A stretch of 64,000 nucleotides of DNA from Anniella stebbinsi (Eukaryota > Chordata > Lepidosauria > Squamata > Anniellidae). Within the stretch, counting starts at the first letter, position 1, and the number at the start of each line of letters is the position of its first letter. The position numbers were made by a program, and so were the translations under genes. Of this stretch, positions 1-10,215 are shown piece after piece. The notes under the pieces are model-generated. The model was not told where the DNA came from and ran no database searches. It was given only the letters and a program-made list of their open reading frames with translations. The stretch is taken from NCBI GenBank assembly GCA_029215795.1, contig JARDYH010000004.1, positions 31,872,001-31,936,000 of the forward strand, read 5' to 3'.

Positions 1-380
1 TCACCGAAATTTTCTGAATTCCACATTAAAGTGCATTCCAACTTGAATCTGTATCAGGCAGCAACCTTTGCACTTGTCTTTTCACATGAAAATAGGTGCA
101 TATTTTCATGTGTATTTTTTTCCAAATGTACACTTCAGTTGTGCACACCTCTGACATGTACACATTTTTCTCCCATTGATTAAAGTATACTTATGCACAT
201 TTTTCAAAAGTATGCATTTCTTCACGAGCATTTTTCATCTGTTGAAACACGTTGGGAGGGGGGGGTGTCCATGAATTACACTGCAAGCTGATTGTGTCCA
301 AATCTGTGTTCAGTCGGAAAGATGCAAACTAGGTAAAACTTGATCAAAAACAAACTGAAACAAATTTCACATACATCCCT
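1..380. repeat. AT-rich dispersed repeat, 5' truncated by the window edge
   Basis: This stretch is built from short degenerate blocks of the type TATGCACATTTTTC and ends with ACATCCCT at 373-380. The same composition and a GGGATGTA/ACATCCCT end recur near 3533, 12678, 16379, 17700, 46626, 48270 and 63346. I infer a non-autonomous dispersed repeat; the transposon class is not shown by the sequence. Confidence 0.45.
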
Positions 381-1499
381 CATTCAACCCTCTGCAGCAG
401 ATTTTCAGAGAGCTGCAGCAGGGAAGCAGAATCGGTGAAAACTGCCTCTACCCCCATCCATAAGTGTGAGGTTCTGTGACTGGAACTCTCCTCATGGGAT
501 CTCTGGATTCAACTCAATACAAATGCATATACATATACTATTGTATTTTATTGCAGGGAAACTGTATAAAACAATTGTGGTGGTGGTGGTGTTGTTGCTG
601 TAATTGTATAAATGCTTTTCTGACATATCTACTAAATCTATTATCTTATTTAATGTCATTTAATGTGTCAGAGCCTTCCCAAGTTAAGGACAAGTTGAGC
701 AGAATAGGTAAGTCTGTTCATTCATATTATTTGTTGTTTGCCTTTCCCCAAATTTATTCTGGGCAAATACAATAGAGGTCCAAATATAAAACATTCAAAT
801 TCCCCCCACCCCTTAAAATTCTTTTTAAAACCCTAAATGCTAATTTTGCATTCTTTTTGAATTGATCAAAGACCAGTAAGCTGTATCACCATGGTGAAAA
901 ATGTTCTATGTGTCCATATACCACTTGGATAGGGTGGGGGGGTGGGGGTGATAAAATTGCTTTAAAGCACAACAGAAACAATACCAGTGGGGCTAGCCAA
1001 GCCCCATCAAAAATTCAGGATTCTGTAAGTCTCCAGCAAGTAATCAACAGACTGATATAAATCAGCTTTTGGCTGTTCTGAATTGCTCTCCAAAATAGCC
1101 CTATTATTAGGTATTCATTTTATATTTCCAATAAGTGTCCACTCTGCAACAAAAGCTGCCAGTGCCTCTACTCTCCCTAAAGCAAAGGAGGGGAGGTAGT
1201 GTTGTAAAAAAAGGGGGTGGGATTTGGAGTGAGATTTCAAATGCTGAGCCTGAGCCTTGGGACAGTGTTCATTAAGTCAGTGGCATGAGCCCATTTCGCC
1301 CTAAACAAATCAAGGATCTTTGCCACACAATTGATCCACTGAGTTAGGCTTTGAAACCCTCCAAAACAGTTCCAAAAGAGCACCCAGCCAATTTGACTTT
1401 AAATGCTATCATATTAGCACATTTGTTAAGATTACAACAAAACCGACTGAAGTAGGGGTAACCAGCTCCGGCCCTGGAGATTCTCAAAAGGACGGTGTC
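381..1499. other. No gene seen
   Basis: Mixed-complexity DNA with a short TGG/GTT run near 575-600 and G-runs near 250 and 930. The 99-codon frame at 476-775 is rich in Cys, Trp and Tyr from simple sequence and looks like chance. Confidence 0.4.
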
Positions 1500-2012
1500 A
1501 TGAGGTTGTCACTTTTCACCCAGCTGCCTTATTGCCAGCACAATTGCATATGGTAATTAAGGACATTTGTCCCCGAGGAGATCTGTCCATCTCGCCCACA
1601 TCCATCTTTCCAATGTTAAATACGACAGTGGTTTCCTTTTCGCTCAAAGCCTTTTGGAACTTCTCAGCTCTGGCTTCCCTCCCTCGGAACCCAGTTAAAA
1701 AACGATGATATTGATGGATGGGAAAGGTCCCAGAACTGGCAGACATGAGATACACAAACAACGAGCTGAAGGACATCCCGCTTGTAATGTCTCTACAGTA
1801 GGACAAATGCTTGGAGTCTATTGTTGAAGAAGATTGCTTTTCATCAAGCTGACAGGGTGCAGCTGCTTGGCTGCTTGGAAGCTGTTCCATTTCCTCTTGG
1901 ACACAGACTCCCCGGAGGGTTCCTGCATGCTGATCTGACATCGATAGCTGCACGGACTTAAGGCCAAGCAACATGCTTTCCAATTAATGGAGGGTGGGTT
2001 TTTTTCCCACAT
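1500..2012. other. Non-repetitive block, candidate conserved non-coding element; an unassigned open frame lies on the minus strand
   Basis: High-complexity sequence with homeodomain and octamer-like words (TAATTAA near 1555, ATTGCATATG near 1543) and no repeat signature. A 155-codon minus-strand frame covers 1516-1983, but it matches no family I recognise, has no domain motif, and its start is not supported by context. I favour non-coding regulatory DNA over a gene. Cross-species alignment would decide. Confidence 0.3.
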
Positions 2013-2551
2013 AATTATGACAAATGTGTCTATCTATTGTCAGTGACATCAATGGAGCTGGAGCAGTAAGAACCAGTCCGGCAAGAGACTGTCATTGTTA
2101 GGCAGAGTGATGGATGAGAATGACTTCTGGGCAAGTAGCTAGCTATATTGCAAACTCAGTAGGGCCAGGGCTATTGGAGAGCCCAGGGAAAGAGGGGTGA
2201 GTGAGGAGGGAAGGAGCAGAGCTATTCGCATTTGAAGAGCTGCCACCTAGACAAGAAGCAGAGTCTGCCACTATTTTGGTGATCAGGAGCTACGTTCGTT
2301 ATTGCCGTTTTGATAAAGTTAGTTGAAGTTTTACAGCAGTGTTCCACTGACTGCGCTAGTGGAATTCCATGAGTCACTTTTTTAATGTTATACTGTGCTA
2401 ATGACCACTAAATTAGTTCAGAATATGTTCATACAGCTTCAGTATACATTAGATATGTATTGATGCATAAGCAACCCATACATTCTACATTGTAGGTTGG
2501 TACAATATCTGGTACAACTGATATGATGTTCTCTTTATTGTGTCCGTACAT
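2013..2551. other. No gene seen
   Basis: Ordinary AT-moderate sequence with no recognisable repeat, exon or RNA signature. Confidence 0.4.
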
Positions 2552-3039
2552 TGGGCTCATCTACATCTAAGGGCCTAGCGGGAGGGAGGGGGAGGATCGT
2601 AGATGTACCTGCTTCCGCAATCTTCCCCCAGCTTCTATGCGACGTCCCGGAAGGGAAGAGGGATGTTGTGGGCACCAATTTTTTTAGAAGAGTAGCCATA
2701 GCCCCAATCAAGCAAAAAAGTAACTCCCCCCCCCCGCTAAACTCCATGCCCAAACCACCTCCCCCAACATCCCAGGGATGGCAAAATTGCTAAACCTCAC
2801 CCCATGGGCACGGAGCCACCCCATGCAGCTCCGTGCCCATTGGAAGATCCAGGAGCCCAAGACACACCAGTTGTGGTCCTCAGGGTTGTCCCGGGACTGT
2901 GGAAAAACCAGGACATCCTCAGTTGCAGTTATCCCAGAGAAAGTCTCTGGTTGACCCCGGGATCCCCTGTGCATAATTTGGATTCACAGGGATGACTTAG
3001 AGATGACCCCAGGATAACCGCATGGTGTAGACATGGCCA
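2552..3039. mobile_element. Non-autonomous DNA element, family B (first copy)
   Basis: One end reads TGGGCTCATCTACATCTAAG and the other, reverse-complemented, reads TGGCCATGTCTACACCATG, so the two ends are imperfect inverted repeats of about 17 bp. A second copy in the opposite orientation lies at 60371-60836 and shares the interior: the GGGAGGGAGGGGGAGGATCG block, a CGACGTCCCGGAA-type block, and the CCCGGGAT...GGTTGACC end. The interior is GC-rich and its frames have no conserved motif. I could not find a convincing target-site duplication, so the superfamily is open. Confidence 0.6.
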
Positions 3040-3063
3040 TTGTGTTCATATTGTGTCCATGCA

Positions 3064-3163
3064 TGCTGGGGAGATCCATGATATAGCTTTTAACTGTATA
3101 TGTTTTAATTTTGTAAAGCTGCCTTGAGGCCCAGCATTGAGCAAAAGGCGGGATACAAATAAA
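3064..3163 (+). repeat. LINE (L2/CR1-like) 3' tail
   Basis: The motif TGCCTTGAGGCCCAGCATTGAGCAAAAGGCGGGATACAAATAAA (3121-3163) is the GCGGG-ATACAAATAAA tail found at several LINE 3' ends in this window (26156-26458, 29297-29440, 47621-47760, 59640-59745), followed directly by a trinucleotide run. Confidence 0.6.

Positions 3164-3207
<44 letters not shown>
3164..3207. repeat. (GAT)n microsatellite
   Basis: About 14 uninterrupted GAT units, primed from the LINE tail just upstream. It creates a spurious poly-Met frame at 3165. Confidence 0.95.
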
Positions 3208-3208
<1 letters not shown>

Positions 3209-3217
3209 TAATTCACT

Positions 3218-3438
3218 GGAACATAGGAATCTGCCTTATCCCAGTCAAACTGTATTTTCCACCTACCCCAGATTGGTCTACTCAGTGGCAGCAGGCAGAG
3301 TTGTCAAAGTTCCAAGGCCTTACGCAGAATTTTTTCCCACACCTACTACCTGCTCCTTTCAATGGCAGGTGCCAGGGATTGAACCTGGAACCTTCTGCAT
3401 GCATGGCCTGTATTCTAACACTAAGCCATGTCCCTCTG
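3218..3438 (-). repeat. tRNA-headed SINE, degenerate
   Basis: Read on the minus strand the element starts near 3438 with a tRNA-like head: an A-box-like stretch, then a B-box-like GGTTCAATCCC (3374-3384), and it ends with the CCTATGTTCC tail (3218-3230). The same element is at 20189-20320 (tail part) and 45107-45750 (interrupted). The head resembles a tRNA-Ala type gene, which is inference from memory of the B box and CATGCAGAAGG region. Confidence 0.6.
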
Positions 3439-3532
3439 TTGTTTCTGTTTAGGAAGTACCATATTTTTAAAACTCTCCCCATTTCCTCCTGTTGTGCCCC
3501 TGTAGTCCAAACTTCTCAGTATCTGTACCTAG

Positions 3533-3880
3533 GGATGTATGGATTGTGAAAAATCCATTCCATCTGCATTTTAAGTGTCTTCCATTCTGGTGTCCACCTA
3601 TTGATGGAAATTGGATTTTTATTCTGAGTTTCTGAATTGGCACAGATTCGCACTTGCACAAATTACACTTGTGGAAATGAGCAAATCACTCCAAAAATGT
3701 ACAAATCCCCCCCACCACCAAAATGCTTTAGCCTATGGGGAAAATGTGAATTTGGGGGCTTTTAAAACACTTGTGCATATTTTTCTATTACTAAATTTGC
3801 ACAAAATTCTGGAAAATTTGAGAAATTGTCCACAAATCTGCAGAATCTCCCCAACTGGGAAAACGTTGGCCTGCTGCAGA
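3533..3880. repeat. AT-rich dispersed repeat (GGGATGTA family)
   Basis: Starts with AGGGATGTATGG and contains self-complementary words such as TTTGCACAAATT and AATTTGAGAAATT. Related to the copies at 16379 and 17700. Confidence 0.45.
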
Positions 3881-4445
3881 ATCCATGGGCTTGATTCATA
3901 AGAATCCAGACTCATTTAATTCCATTGCAGATGTCTCCAACATCCCTCTTACCATTCCATTGTGTCCTGTCCATTTTTTACTCCCTAATAATAGTGTCTC
4001 CAATTTGGGGCCTATGGAGCACCCACAGACACTTCCAGTGGGACACACTGAAAACAAAGCCTTGTCCTCCAGCTGCCCCACCCTCTTCCTTTCCTTTACT
4101 CCATGGACCCAAGACATTTCTTAGGACAGGAAAGGAGACAAGAGGAGTGAGGAGCCCTTGGTTTGGGCAACAGGCCGTTTTAGAACTTGTGAAGTACTTG
4201 TAAACATTGTTGTTCACACACTCAGATTTTTTAGGCATGTGGTTGTCCCCAGCTATGTCAACACCGCTTGCAGGGAATAGCACGGGCTTCCACTTTATGC
4301 CTTACTTAACAACACTTTTCACGATCTCCGTGATGTGTCACAGCACCAAATTAGGAATACAAGAAGCATCCTTATAGAGAGAATCCATTAGACCTGCCTC
4401 TTTTTCCTCAGCATTGTTAAAATGAATAACCTGTGTATCAGTTCC
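3881..4445. other. No gene seen
   Basis: Overlapping frames on both strands (for example 3978-4283 minus) carry no recognisable domain. Confidence 0.4.
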
Positions 4446-4453
4446 TCACAAAG

Positions 4454-4773
4454 CAGGGTGACCAGATAAAATCCAGGTCAGGGCTCATGTAACTTTAACA
4501 GTTGTAGAGAAAAGGGAATTTCAGCCAGGGTCATTTGTATGCAATTAGTTCCTGGTGAAATTCCCTCTTCATCACAACAGTTAAAGTTGCAGGGGCCCTG
4601 CCTTCTTTTGTAGATGGTCACTCTAGTATAGTGCCTGCACCTTTAATTGTTGTGATGAAGAGGGAATTTCACCGGGAACTAATTGCATACAAATGACACT
4701 GGCTGAAATTCCCTTTTCTCTAAAACTGTTAAAGTTACATGAGCCCTGACCTGGATTTTATCTGGTCAGCCTA
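4454..4773. mobile_element. 320-bp palindromic hAT-like MITE, copy 1
   Basis: Two arms of about 130 bp are near-perfect reverse complements around an asymmetric centre of about 55 bp. Termini are CAGGGTGACCAGATA and TATCTGGTCAGCCTA. It is flanked by a perfect 8-bp direct repeat TCACAAAG (4446-4453 and 4774-4781), as expected for hAT transposition. This copy belongs to the subtype whose outer arms read GACCAGATAAAATCC on both sides. It has no coding capacity, so it must be mobilised in trans. Confidence 0.9.
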
Positions 4774-4781
4774 TCACAAAG

Positions 4782-5410
4782 GAATTGTGAGGAAAGAGAG
4801 AGTCCAAAATCCACAGTCAAGAAGGTACCTGGCAAGGAGCTAAGAGATACTCTGTGCTTTCAGGCCATCACAACAGGATATCACATTTACCAAGGAGCAT
4901 AGTTAAAATATCTCTGGCTGATAGCACACTGAATAAATGTTAGCCCTTTTAGAGGACTGAGACAGAAACAGGTCAGTCAAGGGTTAACAACATCAAAGTT
5001 CGTATACCTCTTTCTGACTGCAAAACCAGTACAAAGTAAAGGAGGAGCAGAGAAAACAAAGGCTTCAAGGTGTCAGCAAAATAATAAAGAAACAACAACC
5101 AAATGAGGGGGATCAAAGATTCCCAGCCCACAGCCCAGGCAAGGCACAAGGACATGCTTTGCTCAGCTTCATAGAGTCACTCTTGAAAAAGTTCCCTTTG
5201 ATGGTTGTGAGGGTGGGGGGAGGGGGGACAACAGCAGCAGAATTCGAATGAGAGCCATTCCACCCTCTCAAAAAACAGAAGGACTCTGAGCTATACAAAG
5301 TAAATTGGGAGACTTTAGCTTTTTAAGCAAATTCTCTGCATTGATTTTCTCCGCTTCCTGCCTTTGCAGCAGTTTTTTTCATAGCTGTTTGGCTGTGGGG
5401 TGTCATGATT
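4782..5410. other. No gene seen
   Basis: Ordinary sequence with a short G-run near 5213. Minus-strand frames near 4973-5298 lack recognisable domains. Confidence 0.4.
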
Positions 5411-5457
5411 GTTGTTGTTGTTGTTGTTGTTGTGTGTGTGTGTGTGTGTGTGTGTGT
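5411..5457. repeat. (GTT)n-(GT)n compound microsatellite
   Basis: Seven GTT units run into about 13 GT units. Confidence 0.95.
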
Positions 5458-5615
5458 TTTATTTTGAAAGGACCAAGTTCCCAAAGCTGTAAGGATTTAA
5501 GAATAATTATCCCTTGCAATTGCAGACCAGAATCCATGCCCCCCCGCCCCGCCCCTTAGCTTCTTCTGTGCAGGGCACTCCTGGCTTTTCTTTTGTAAAG
5601 ACAGTATTGCATGCC

Positions 5616-5623
5616 ATTTGACA
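5616..5623. repeat. Target-site duplication ATTTGACA, left copy
   Basis: Identical to 6336-6343 on the far side of the GC-rich element. Confidence 0.85.
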
Positions 5624-5776
5624 TAGGGTGTCCAGATGGCCTGGGGTTTCCCGGTCCTAACCGGGAAACCTAGGCCGATCCGGGCCAACCAGGGGGCGGC
5701 GGGGAAAAACCAGGGTGGCGGGGGGTCACGTGGCGGTGGCAGCAAGCGGCGACGAGCGGCGGTAGGCCCGGCGGCA

Positions 5777-5935
5777 GTGGCGGCGGAGGAGCCCGGGAAG
5801 CGGCCGCCCCAGCAGGTAAGTGCCCCCCCTCACGCCTTGCGCTCCTTACCTGAAGGGGCGTCCGCTTCCCTCCGGAGCGCAAGGGGGGGCACTTACCTGC
5901 TGGGGCGGCCGCTTCCCGGGCTCCTCTGCCGCCAC
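5777..5935. repeat. Long hairpin inside the GC-rich element
   Basis: The 53-nt arm 5777-5829 is the reverse complement of 5883-5935 with one mismatch. The loop itself contains a shorter inverted pair (CTTGCGCTCC with GGAGCGCAAG), so the structure can extend inward. Confidence 0.9.
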
Positions 5936-5964
5936 CGCCACCGGGTCCGCCGCCGCCGGGTCCT

Positions 5965-6139
5965 CCACCACCGCCAGGTCCTTCGCCGCCGCTGCCGGGC
6001 TCGTGATGCCAGAGGCTGCACAGAAGAGGCGGGAGGGGGCTGGATCCAGAAGTGATGTAATCGGCCCTCTCCCGCCTCTTCCGCGCGGCCTCTGGCCTTA
6101 CGAGCCCGGCAGTGGCGGCGAAGGACCTGGCGGTGGTAG
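5965..6139. repeat. Second long hairpin inside the GC-rich element
   Basis: About 75-nt arms (5965-6040 and 6065-6139) pair with a handful of mismatches. Key paired words are CCGCCAGGTCCTTCGCCGCC and GGCGGCGAAGGACCTGGCGG. Confidence 0.85.
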
Positions 6140-6335
6140 ATGAAGACCCGGGGGCGGCGGGGGACCTGGGGGCGGTGGCTGACTCAGCGGGGGCAGCAGC
6201 GGAGGACCCGGCGCGGGCAGCGGAGGAAGAGAACTTGGTGGGTCCAGGCTGGTGTTTTTTTGGGGGGGTGGCTTGGGGGGGGTTGTTTTGGGGGGGGGGG
6301 ACCGGGATTTTGGTTTCCAAAATCTGGTCAACGTA

Positions 6336-6343
6336 ATTTGACA
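6336..6343. repeat. Target-site duplication ATTTGACA, right copy
   Basis: Identical to 5616-5623. Confidence 0.85.
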
Positions 6344-7002
6344 TATTCTATAGTCCAAGCACGTATGGGATGGGATGGATTTTGGATTCCTTAGGGATAT
6401 TCCATGAACTTTCAGTTGTATTTTTTAAGGCCCTAGTCCAGGTCTAATCTCATTTAACTAGGCATGTGTCACAATACATACATTAAAAGGCACATCCAGC
6501 CAGTTTCATGGATCCTAAATAAGTGTCACAATGGGGATGTAGATACAGAACAGCTTTTTCCCATGGGCTTGATATGCTGAAGGCCTCTTCCACATGTGGA
6601 CTTGCCTAGTTGGATTGAGGCATAAATCTCCAGCAGGGCCCGCCCCTATCATCAGTCAAAGGGAAGCCTCAGGTTGCAGATACTAGGGAGCAGAAAAGGA
6701 AACACCTTTCAACCATTTTTTTTGTGTCCCTCATGCTGGCCTTCCATACTTCCCTTAAGCTAGCCTACTGCCCCCAGATGTGAGGGAGGAAGTTGTTCCA
6801 TCACTAGTGCTAAAGTCAGATTCAGTTGCCAGTCCAGTTGAATTCTATATGTGGCATGTAAGGATGGCATTTTGTCCTTTGCCTTAGGCAGCAAAATGTC
6901 TTGGACCAGCCCTGGCTTTAGCCTTTTTACTTAAGCAAATGTTTTGAAGCTCCCCTTTGTTTCAAAAATGCTTTATCATACTAAATAGATAAATAACAAT
7001 GG
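6344..7002. other. No gene seen
   Basis: Ordinary-complexity sequence with no recognised repeat or exon. Confidence 0.4.
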
Positions 7003-7535
7003 GGCTGTTCTAGGCTGACCATATGAAAAGGAGGGCAGGACTCATGTAACTTTAACAGTTGTAGAGAAAAGGGAATTTCAGCCAGTGTCATTTGTATGCA
7101 GTTAGTTCCTGGTAAAATTCCCTCTTCATCACAACAGTTAAAGTTGCAGGGGCCCTGCCTTCTTTTGTATATGGTCACTCTAGTATAGTGCCTGCACCTT
7201 TAACTGTTGTGATGAAGAGGGAATTTCACCAGGAACTAATTGCATACAAACGACACTGGCTGAAATTTCCTTTTCTCTACAACGGTTAAAGTTACATGAG
7301 CCCTGTCCTCCTTTTCATATGGTTAGCCTAGCCTGTTCAGACAACACGTTAAACTATGGTTAGGCCACTAACCCTTTTAAAGCTAATGGTTAGTGAGGGT
7401 ATGTAAACCGTAGTTCTGTAGCCAAAATGGTTAGGAATGGTTCTCATACTAAGTCATGGTTCACACAATATGCTAAACCATGATGTTTAGCTCAAAATGC
7501 TTAACTAATGTGGCTTAGTGTGTCATCTGAACAGG
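7003..7535. mobile_element. Palindromic MITE, family C (CCTGTTCAGAC ends), split by another element
   Basis: The right part, 7331-7535, begins GCCTGTTCAGACAACACG and ends CATCTGAACAGG, so its ends are inverted repeats. The interior has GGTTAGGAATGGTTC and GTTTAGCTCAAAATGCTTAA. A second copy with the same plan is at 35540-35717. The first 8 bases (7003-7010) lie on the other side of a 320-bp element that landed in this terminus. Confidence 0.75.
7011..7330. mobile_element. 320-bp palindromic hAT-like MITE, copy 2, nested
   Basis: Termini TAGGCTGACCATATG and CATATGGTTAGCCTA; length exactly 320 bp as in copies 1 and 3. Flanks GGCTGTTC (7003-7010) and GCCTGTTC (7331-7338) are an 8-bp target duplication with one mismatch, which is a duplicated piece of the family C terminus. 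Outer arms are of the ATGAAAAGGAGG subtype. Confidence 0.88.
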
Positions 7536-7539
7536 GTCA

Positions 7540-8773
7540 ATGGCTTAACATCTGGTATGAGGGGAGTGTGATAGACACAAATCCGACATTCCATTGGTTG
7601 TATGGAAAGTCTTGTGCAGTTCTTTGGGTTGTGGCCATTATCTATCCAGTCCTTTGGTGATGGTGGTGATTATAGTAAGAAATCATTTTTCAAGGTGTTT
7701 TTGTTTCTTGTCAGCCTTCCAATTTTATCATGTGTAAGGAGATAGGCCAAAAATGGAGTTGCCAGAAAAGCTGGCCACCAGAAAACAGAAGCCTAGACTA
7801 TTTCTCTCTCCTTAACCAAGGTTTGATCTCCAGAAATTAACCAATTACATTTTTTATGGATAAACATGATTACCTGTCAATTGCTGTAGATCAAACTAAT
7901 GTTAAAGGCACAGCTACAACAGGCTGCTGAAAATCTGGGAACCCCGGCCAGGAGCAGGCTATTATCTTCTGTAATCTTCCAAGGCTCTCCCCCCCAGAAC
8001 TAAAGCCGAGGCAAACAGAAAAGAAAGGGATATCTGACAGCAACAATGCAGGGCAGTGGTGGGAAATATCCCTCCTTCCCTCCCCTCTTGATCCCACCCC
8101 ACCTACAGCCAACTCATTTTATCTTTCATTTGTCAATATTGCCCTCCTACTGATGGAGTCTTCACTCTCCAGCTTCCTCTTCCTCCTTACCCTTCCACCC
8201 ACGCACACGTACACAGACATTGTGCCCTCTGAACTGAGGCAATGATCCATTCCCTGTGATTAAATTAGCGTAAGTAATAAGATATCATAGAACTGATTGA
8301 TTTCCCCAGCAATGGTTATTAACCAGCTCAATTCAAGGCAAGCAGGGCCATTATTCTAAACATCGATTCCAGAACAGGACTGCAGGAGAGCTTTCAAATG
8401 CTGTGAAGAACCAGAACACAAATCTCAATGTAAGCCACAAGCAAAAGATGGGCCTGCTATCTTTATAGGAACTTCAAACTAAACAAAGCTATTATACTTT
8501 TCTTTGTTATTTGGCATAGGTGGACAGAGCATGGAGGAGGATATACATATGGCCTTGCAGTCCAGTGGAGCCCTTCCATATAGGTTGTAGTGACTTCAGC
8601 CCCATCCATCAGCTGATTGTGAAGCTTAGAAACACAACAAAATTCACTGTTAAACCCAAACATACTTGCTATTGAGACCTTAGACAAAAGAGATCACAGG
8701 AAAGCCAGCTTGGTCACTCTGAGCCAAAGAAGAGACCTAGTGCATTAGTTCTTGAGATTGAGGGATGAATGTA
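7540..8773. other. No gene seen
   Basis: No repeat recognised. Minus-strand frames at 7891-8112 and 8463-8687 have no recognisable domain or splice context. Confidence 0.4.
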
Positions 8774-8781
8774 GCCATAAG

Positions 8782-9101
8782 TAGGCTGGCCATCTGAAAA
8801 GGAGGACAGGGCTCATGTAACTTTAACAGTTGTAGAGAAAAGGGAATTTCAGTCAGTGTCATCTGTATGCAATTAGTTCCTGGTGAAATTCCCTCTTCAT
8901 CACAACAGTTAAAGGTGCAGGCACTATACTAGAGTGACCATATACAAAAGAAGGCAGGGCCCCTGCAACTTTAACAGTTGTGATGAAGAGGGAATTTCAC
9001 CAGGAACTAATTGCATACAGATGACACTGGCTGAAATTCCCTTTTCTCTACAACTTTTTAAGTTACATGAGCCCTGTCCTCCTTTTCATATGGTCAGCCT
9101 A
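8782..9101. mobile_element. 320-bp palindromic hAT-like MITE, copy 3
   Basis: Termini TAGGCTGGCCATCTG and CATATGGTCAGCCTA, flanked by the perfect 8-bp repeat GCCATAAG (8774-8781 and 9102-9109). The asymmetric centre (GCACTATACTAGAGTGACC) is inverted relative to copies 1, 2 and 5, so both insertion orientations exist. Confidence 0.9.
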
Positions 9102-9463
9102 GCCATAAGCCTAGTGATTACAAGCGTTTAAGAATATATTTTTCTGGGCCTAGGACAAACATGTATCCCCTCCGCCCCCAATCTATTGTCTGCTTGAACA
9201 ATTGACAAAATGGCCTTGTCTGCTTTGAAAAGTTTGAGGATTGATTAGCATCCTTCACTTTCGTTCACTTCCCTTTGTTTAAGCTTCTTATATTTATGGC
9301 TTCCTGAGTTGTGTTTATAGCTAGACATATCCGGGCTATAGAAGGAACCAATAATTGGGCCAAAAATTCATGAAATTGCCCCAGTAATTTGAGGAGAAAT
9401 GGTTTTGTGAAATGCCCACCCTCAACATGGTCCAACTTCATTACACTGAATCATTTTGCTGAT

Positions 9464-9545
9464 TGATCAGCATGTTTACTTGGGAGTAAGTCCTGATAAA
9501 CTCAGTAGTGCTTACTTCTGATTAGACATGCATAGGATTCCACCG
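9464..9545. mobile_element. Short palindromic MITE, family D
   Basis: TTTACTTGGGAGTAAGTCC on one side and TGCTTACTTCTGATTAGACATGCATAGGATT on the other are imperfect reverse complements around AACTCAGT. A similar unit is at 36812-36895, and termini of this type bracket 49242-49872. Confidence 0.55.
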
Positions 9546-9699
9546 TTAATATCTGATTCCCCTGAAGTAGAAGGAAAGAGGGCCATACATTGAAGTAATT
9601 AGAAACTCTTAAGTAGTAATACATTTCCCTAGCTGTACATTTGTAGCTCCGTCAGCTGTCATTCCCTTCCCATCCAATATCATTCTCTTTTTCCTTCCC

Positions 9700-10080
9700 C
9701 ACCCTATTCCGGAATTCTAAATGAAATGCATTATGCTTTAAAGAATCTTTGAGAGTATGTGCGTGCCTATGGGACTTTTTCAAGTCACTTATTTGTCTGA
9801 ATGCCATTGATTTTCCTCCTAATTGATATTCACTATGCTAATTTCCCTCACAAATCTCACACACTATTGATCAAAAAGTAATAAACTCTCCAGCAAACAA
9901 AACAAGCATTATTGCAATGTTGGGAAAACATCATTTAATATCAATACCATATTTACAATTATCTTTAACCCAAATTTCACCTGTGATGCAATGCATAATC
10001 AAAGTCAGAGCGCTGTAGGCATAAACGGTGTGCGGAGTGCATTTTTAAAAGAATTCCCTCTGGACTATTTCATAGTGCTT
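9700..10080. other. Candidate conserved non-coding element
   Basis: High-complexity AT-rich sequence with many homeodomain, POU and SOX-like words (CTAATTGATATTC, TATGCTAATTT, CATTATTGCAATG, ATGCAATGCATAATC) and no repeat homology within the window. This is the look of a developmental enhancer, but conservation cannot be tested here. Confidence 0.35.
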
Positions 10081-10087
10081 ATATAAA

Positions 10088-10110
10088 AGAAAGAAAGAAA
10101 GAAAGAAAGA
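10088..10110. repeat. (GAAA)n microsatellite
   Basis: Nearly six perfect AAAG units. Confidence 0.9.
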
Positions 10111-10215
10111 GGCTGAACTAGGACAAATTTGAGCAGCCCCATATGCAATATAGCCATGATCCTATGGACCAATGTTACAAGATCAACGCTCTGTATATTT
10201 CTATTTGAGTTTAAC

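Larger units (their letters stand above)
5624..6335. mobile_element. GC-rich non-autonomous hAT-like element, 712 bp
   Basis: Left end TAGGGTGTCCAGAT, right end ATCTGGTCAACGTA, flanked by the perfect 8-bp repeat ATTTGACA. The termini match those of the 320-bp palindromic family (TAGGGTGACCAGAT), suggesting the same transposase lineage. The interior is very G+C and CpG rich and contains two long hairpins (5777-5935 and 5965-6139). The Pro/Gly/Ala-rich frames inside on both strands come from this composition and show no domain. It resembles a CpG island, but the duplications and termini mark it as an insertion. Confidence 0.85.

Noticed and set aside
1516..1983. 155-codon minus frame as a small gene
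   Set aside because: No recognisable family, an unremarkable start and no supporting context; kept only as a conservation test.
3218..3438. A functional tRNA gene
   Set aside because: A/B-box-like sequence is present, but the acceptor and anticodon stems are degenerate and the body continues into a SINE tail.
3165..3452. Poly-Met protein
   Set aside because: Translation of the (GAT)n run followed by SINE sequence.
5670..6344. Long Pro/Gly/Ala-rich frames on both strands as a gene
   Set aside because: They lie inside the hairpin-rich element bounded by ATTTGACA repeats, show no domain and arise in several frames at once from GC-rich composition.
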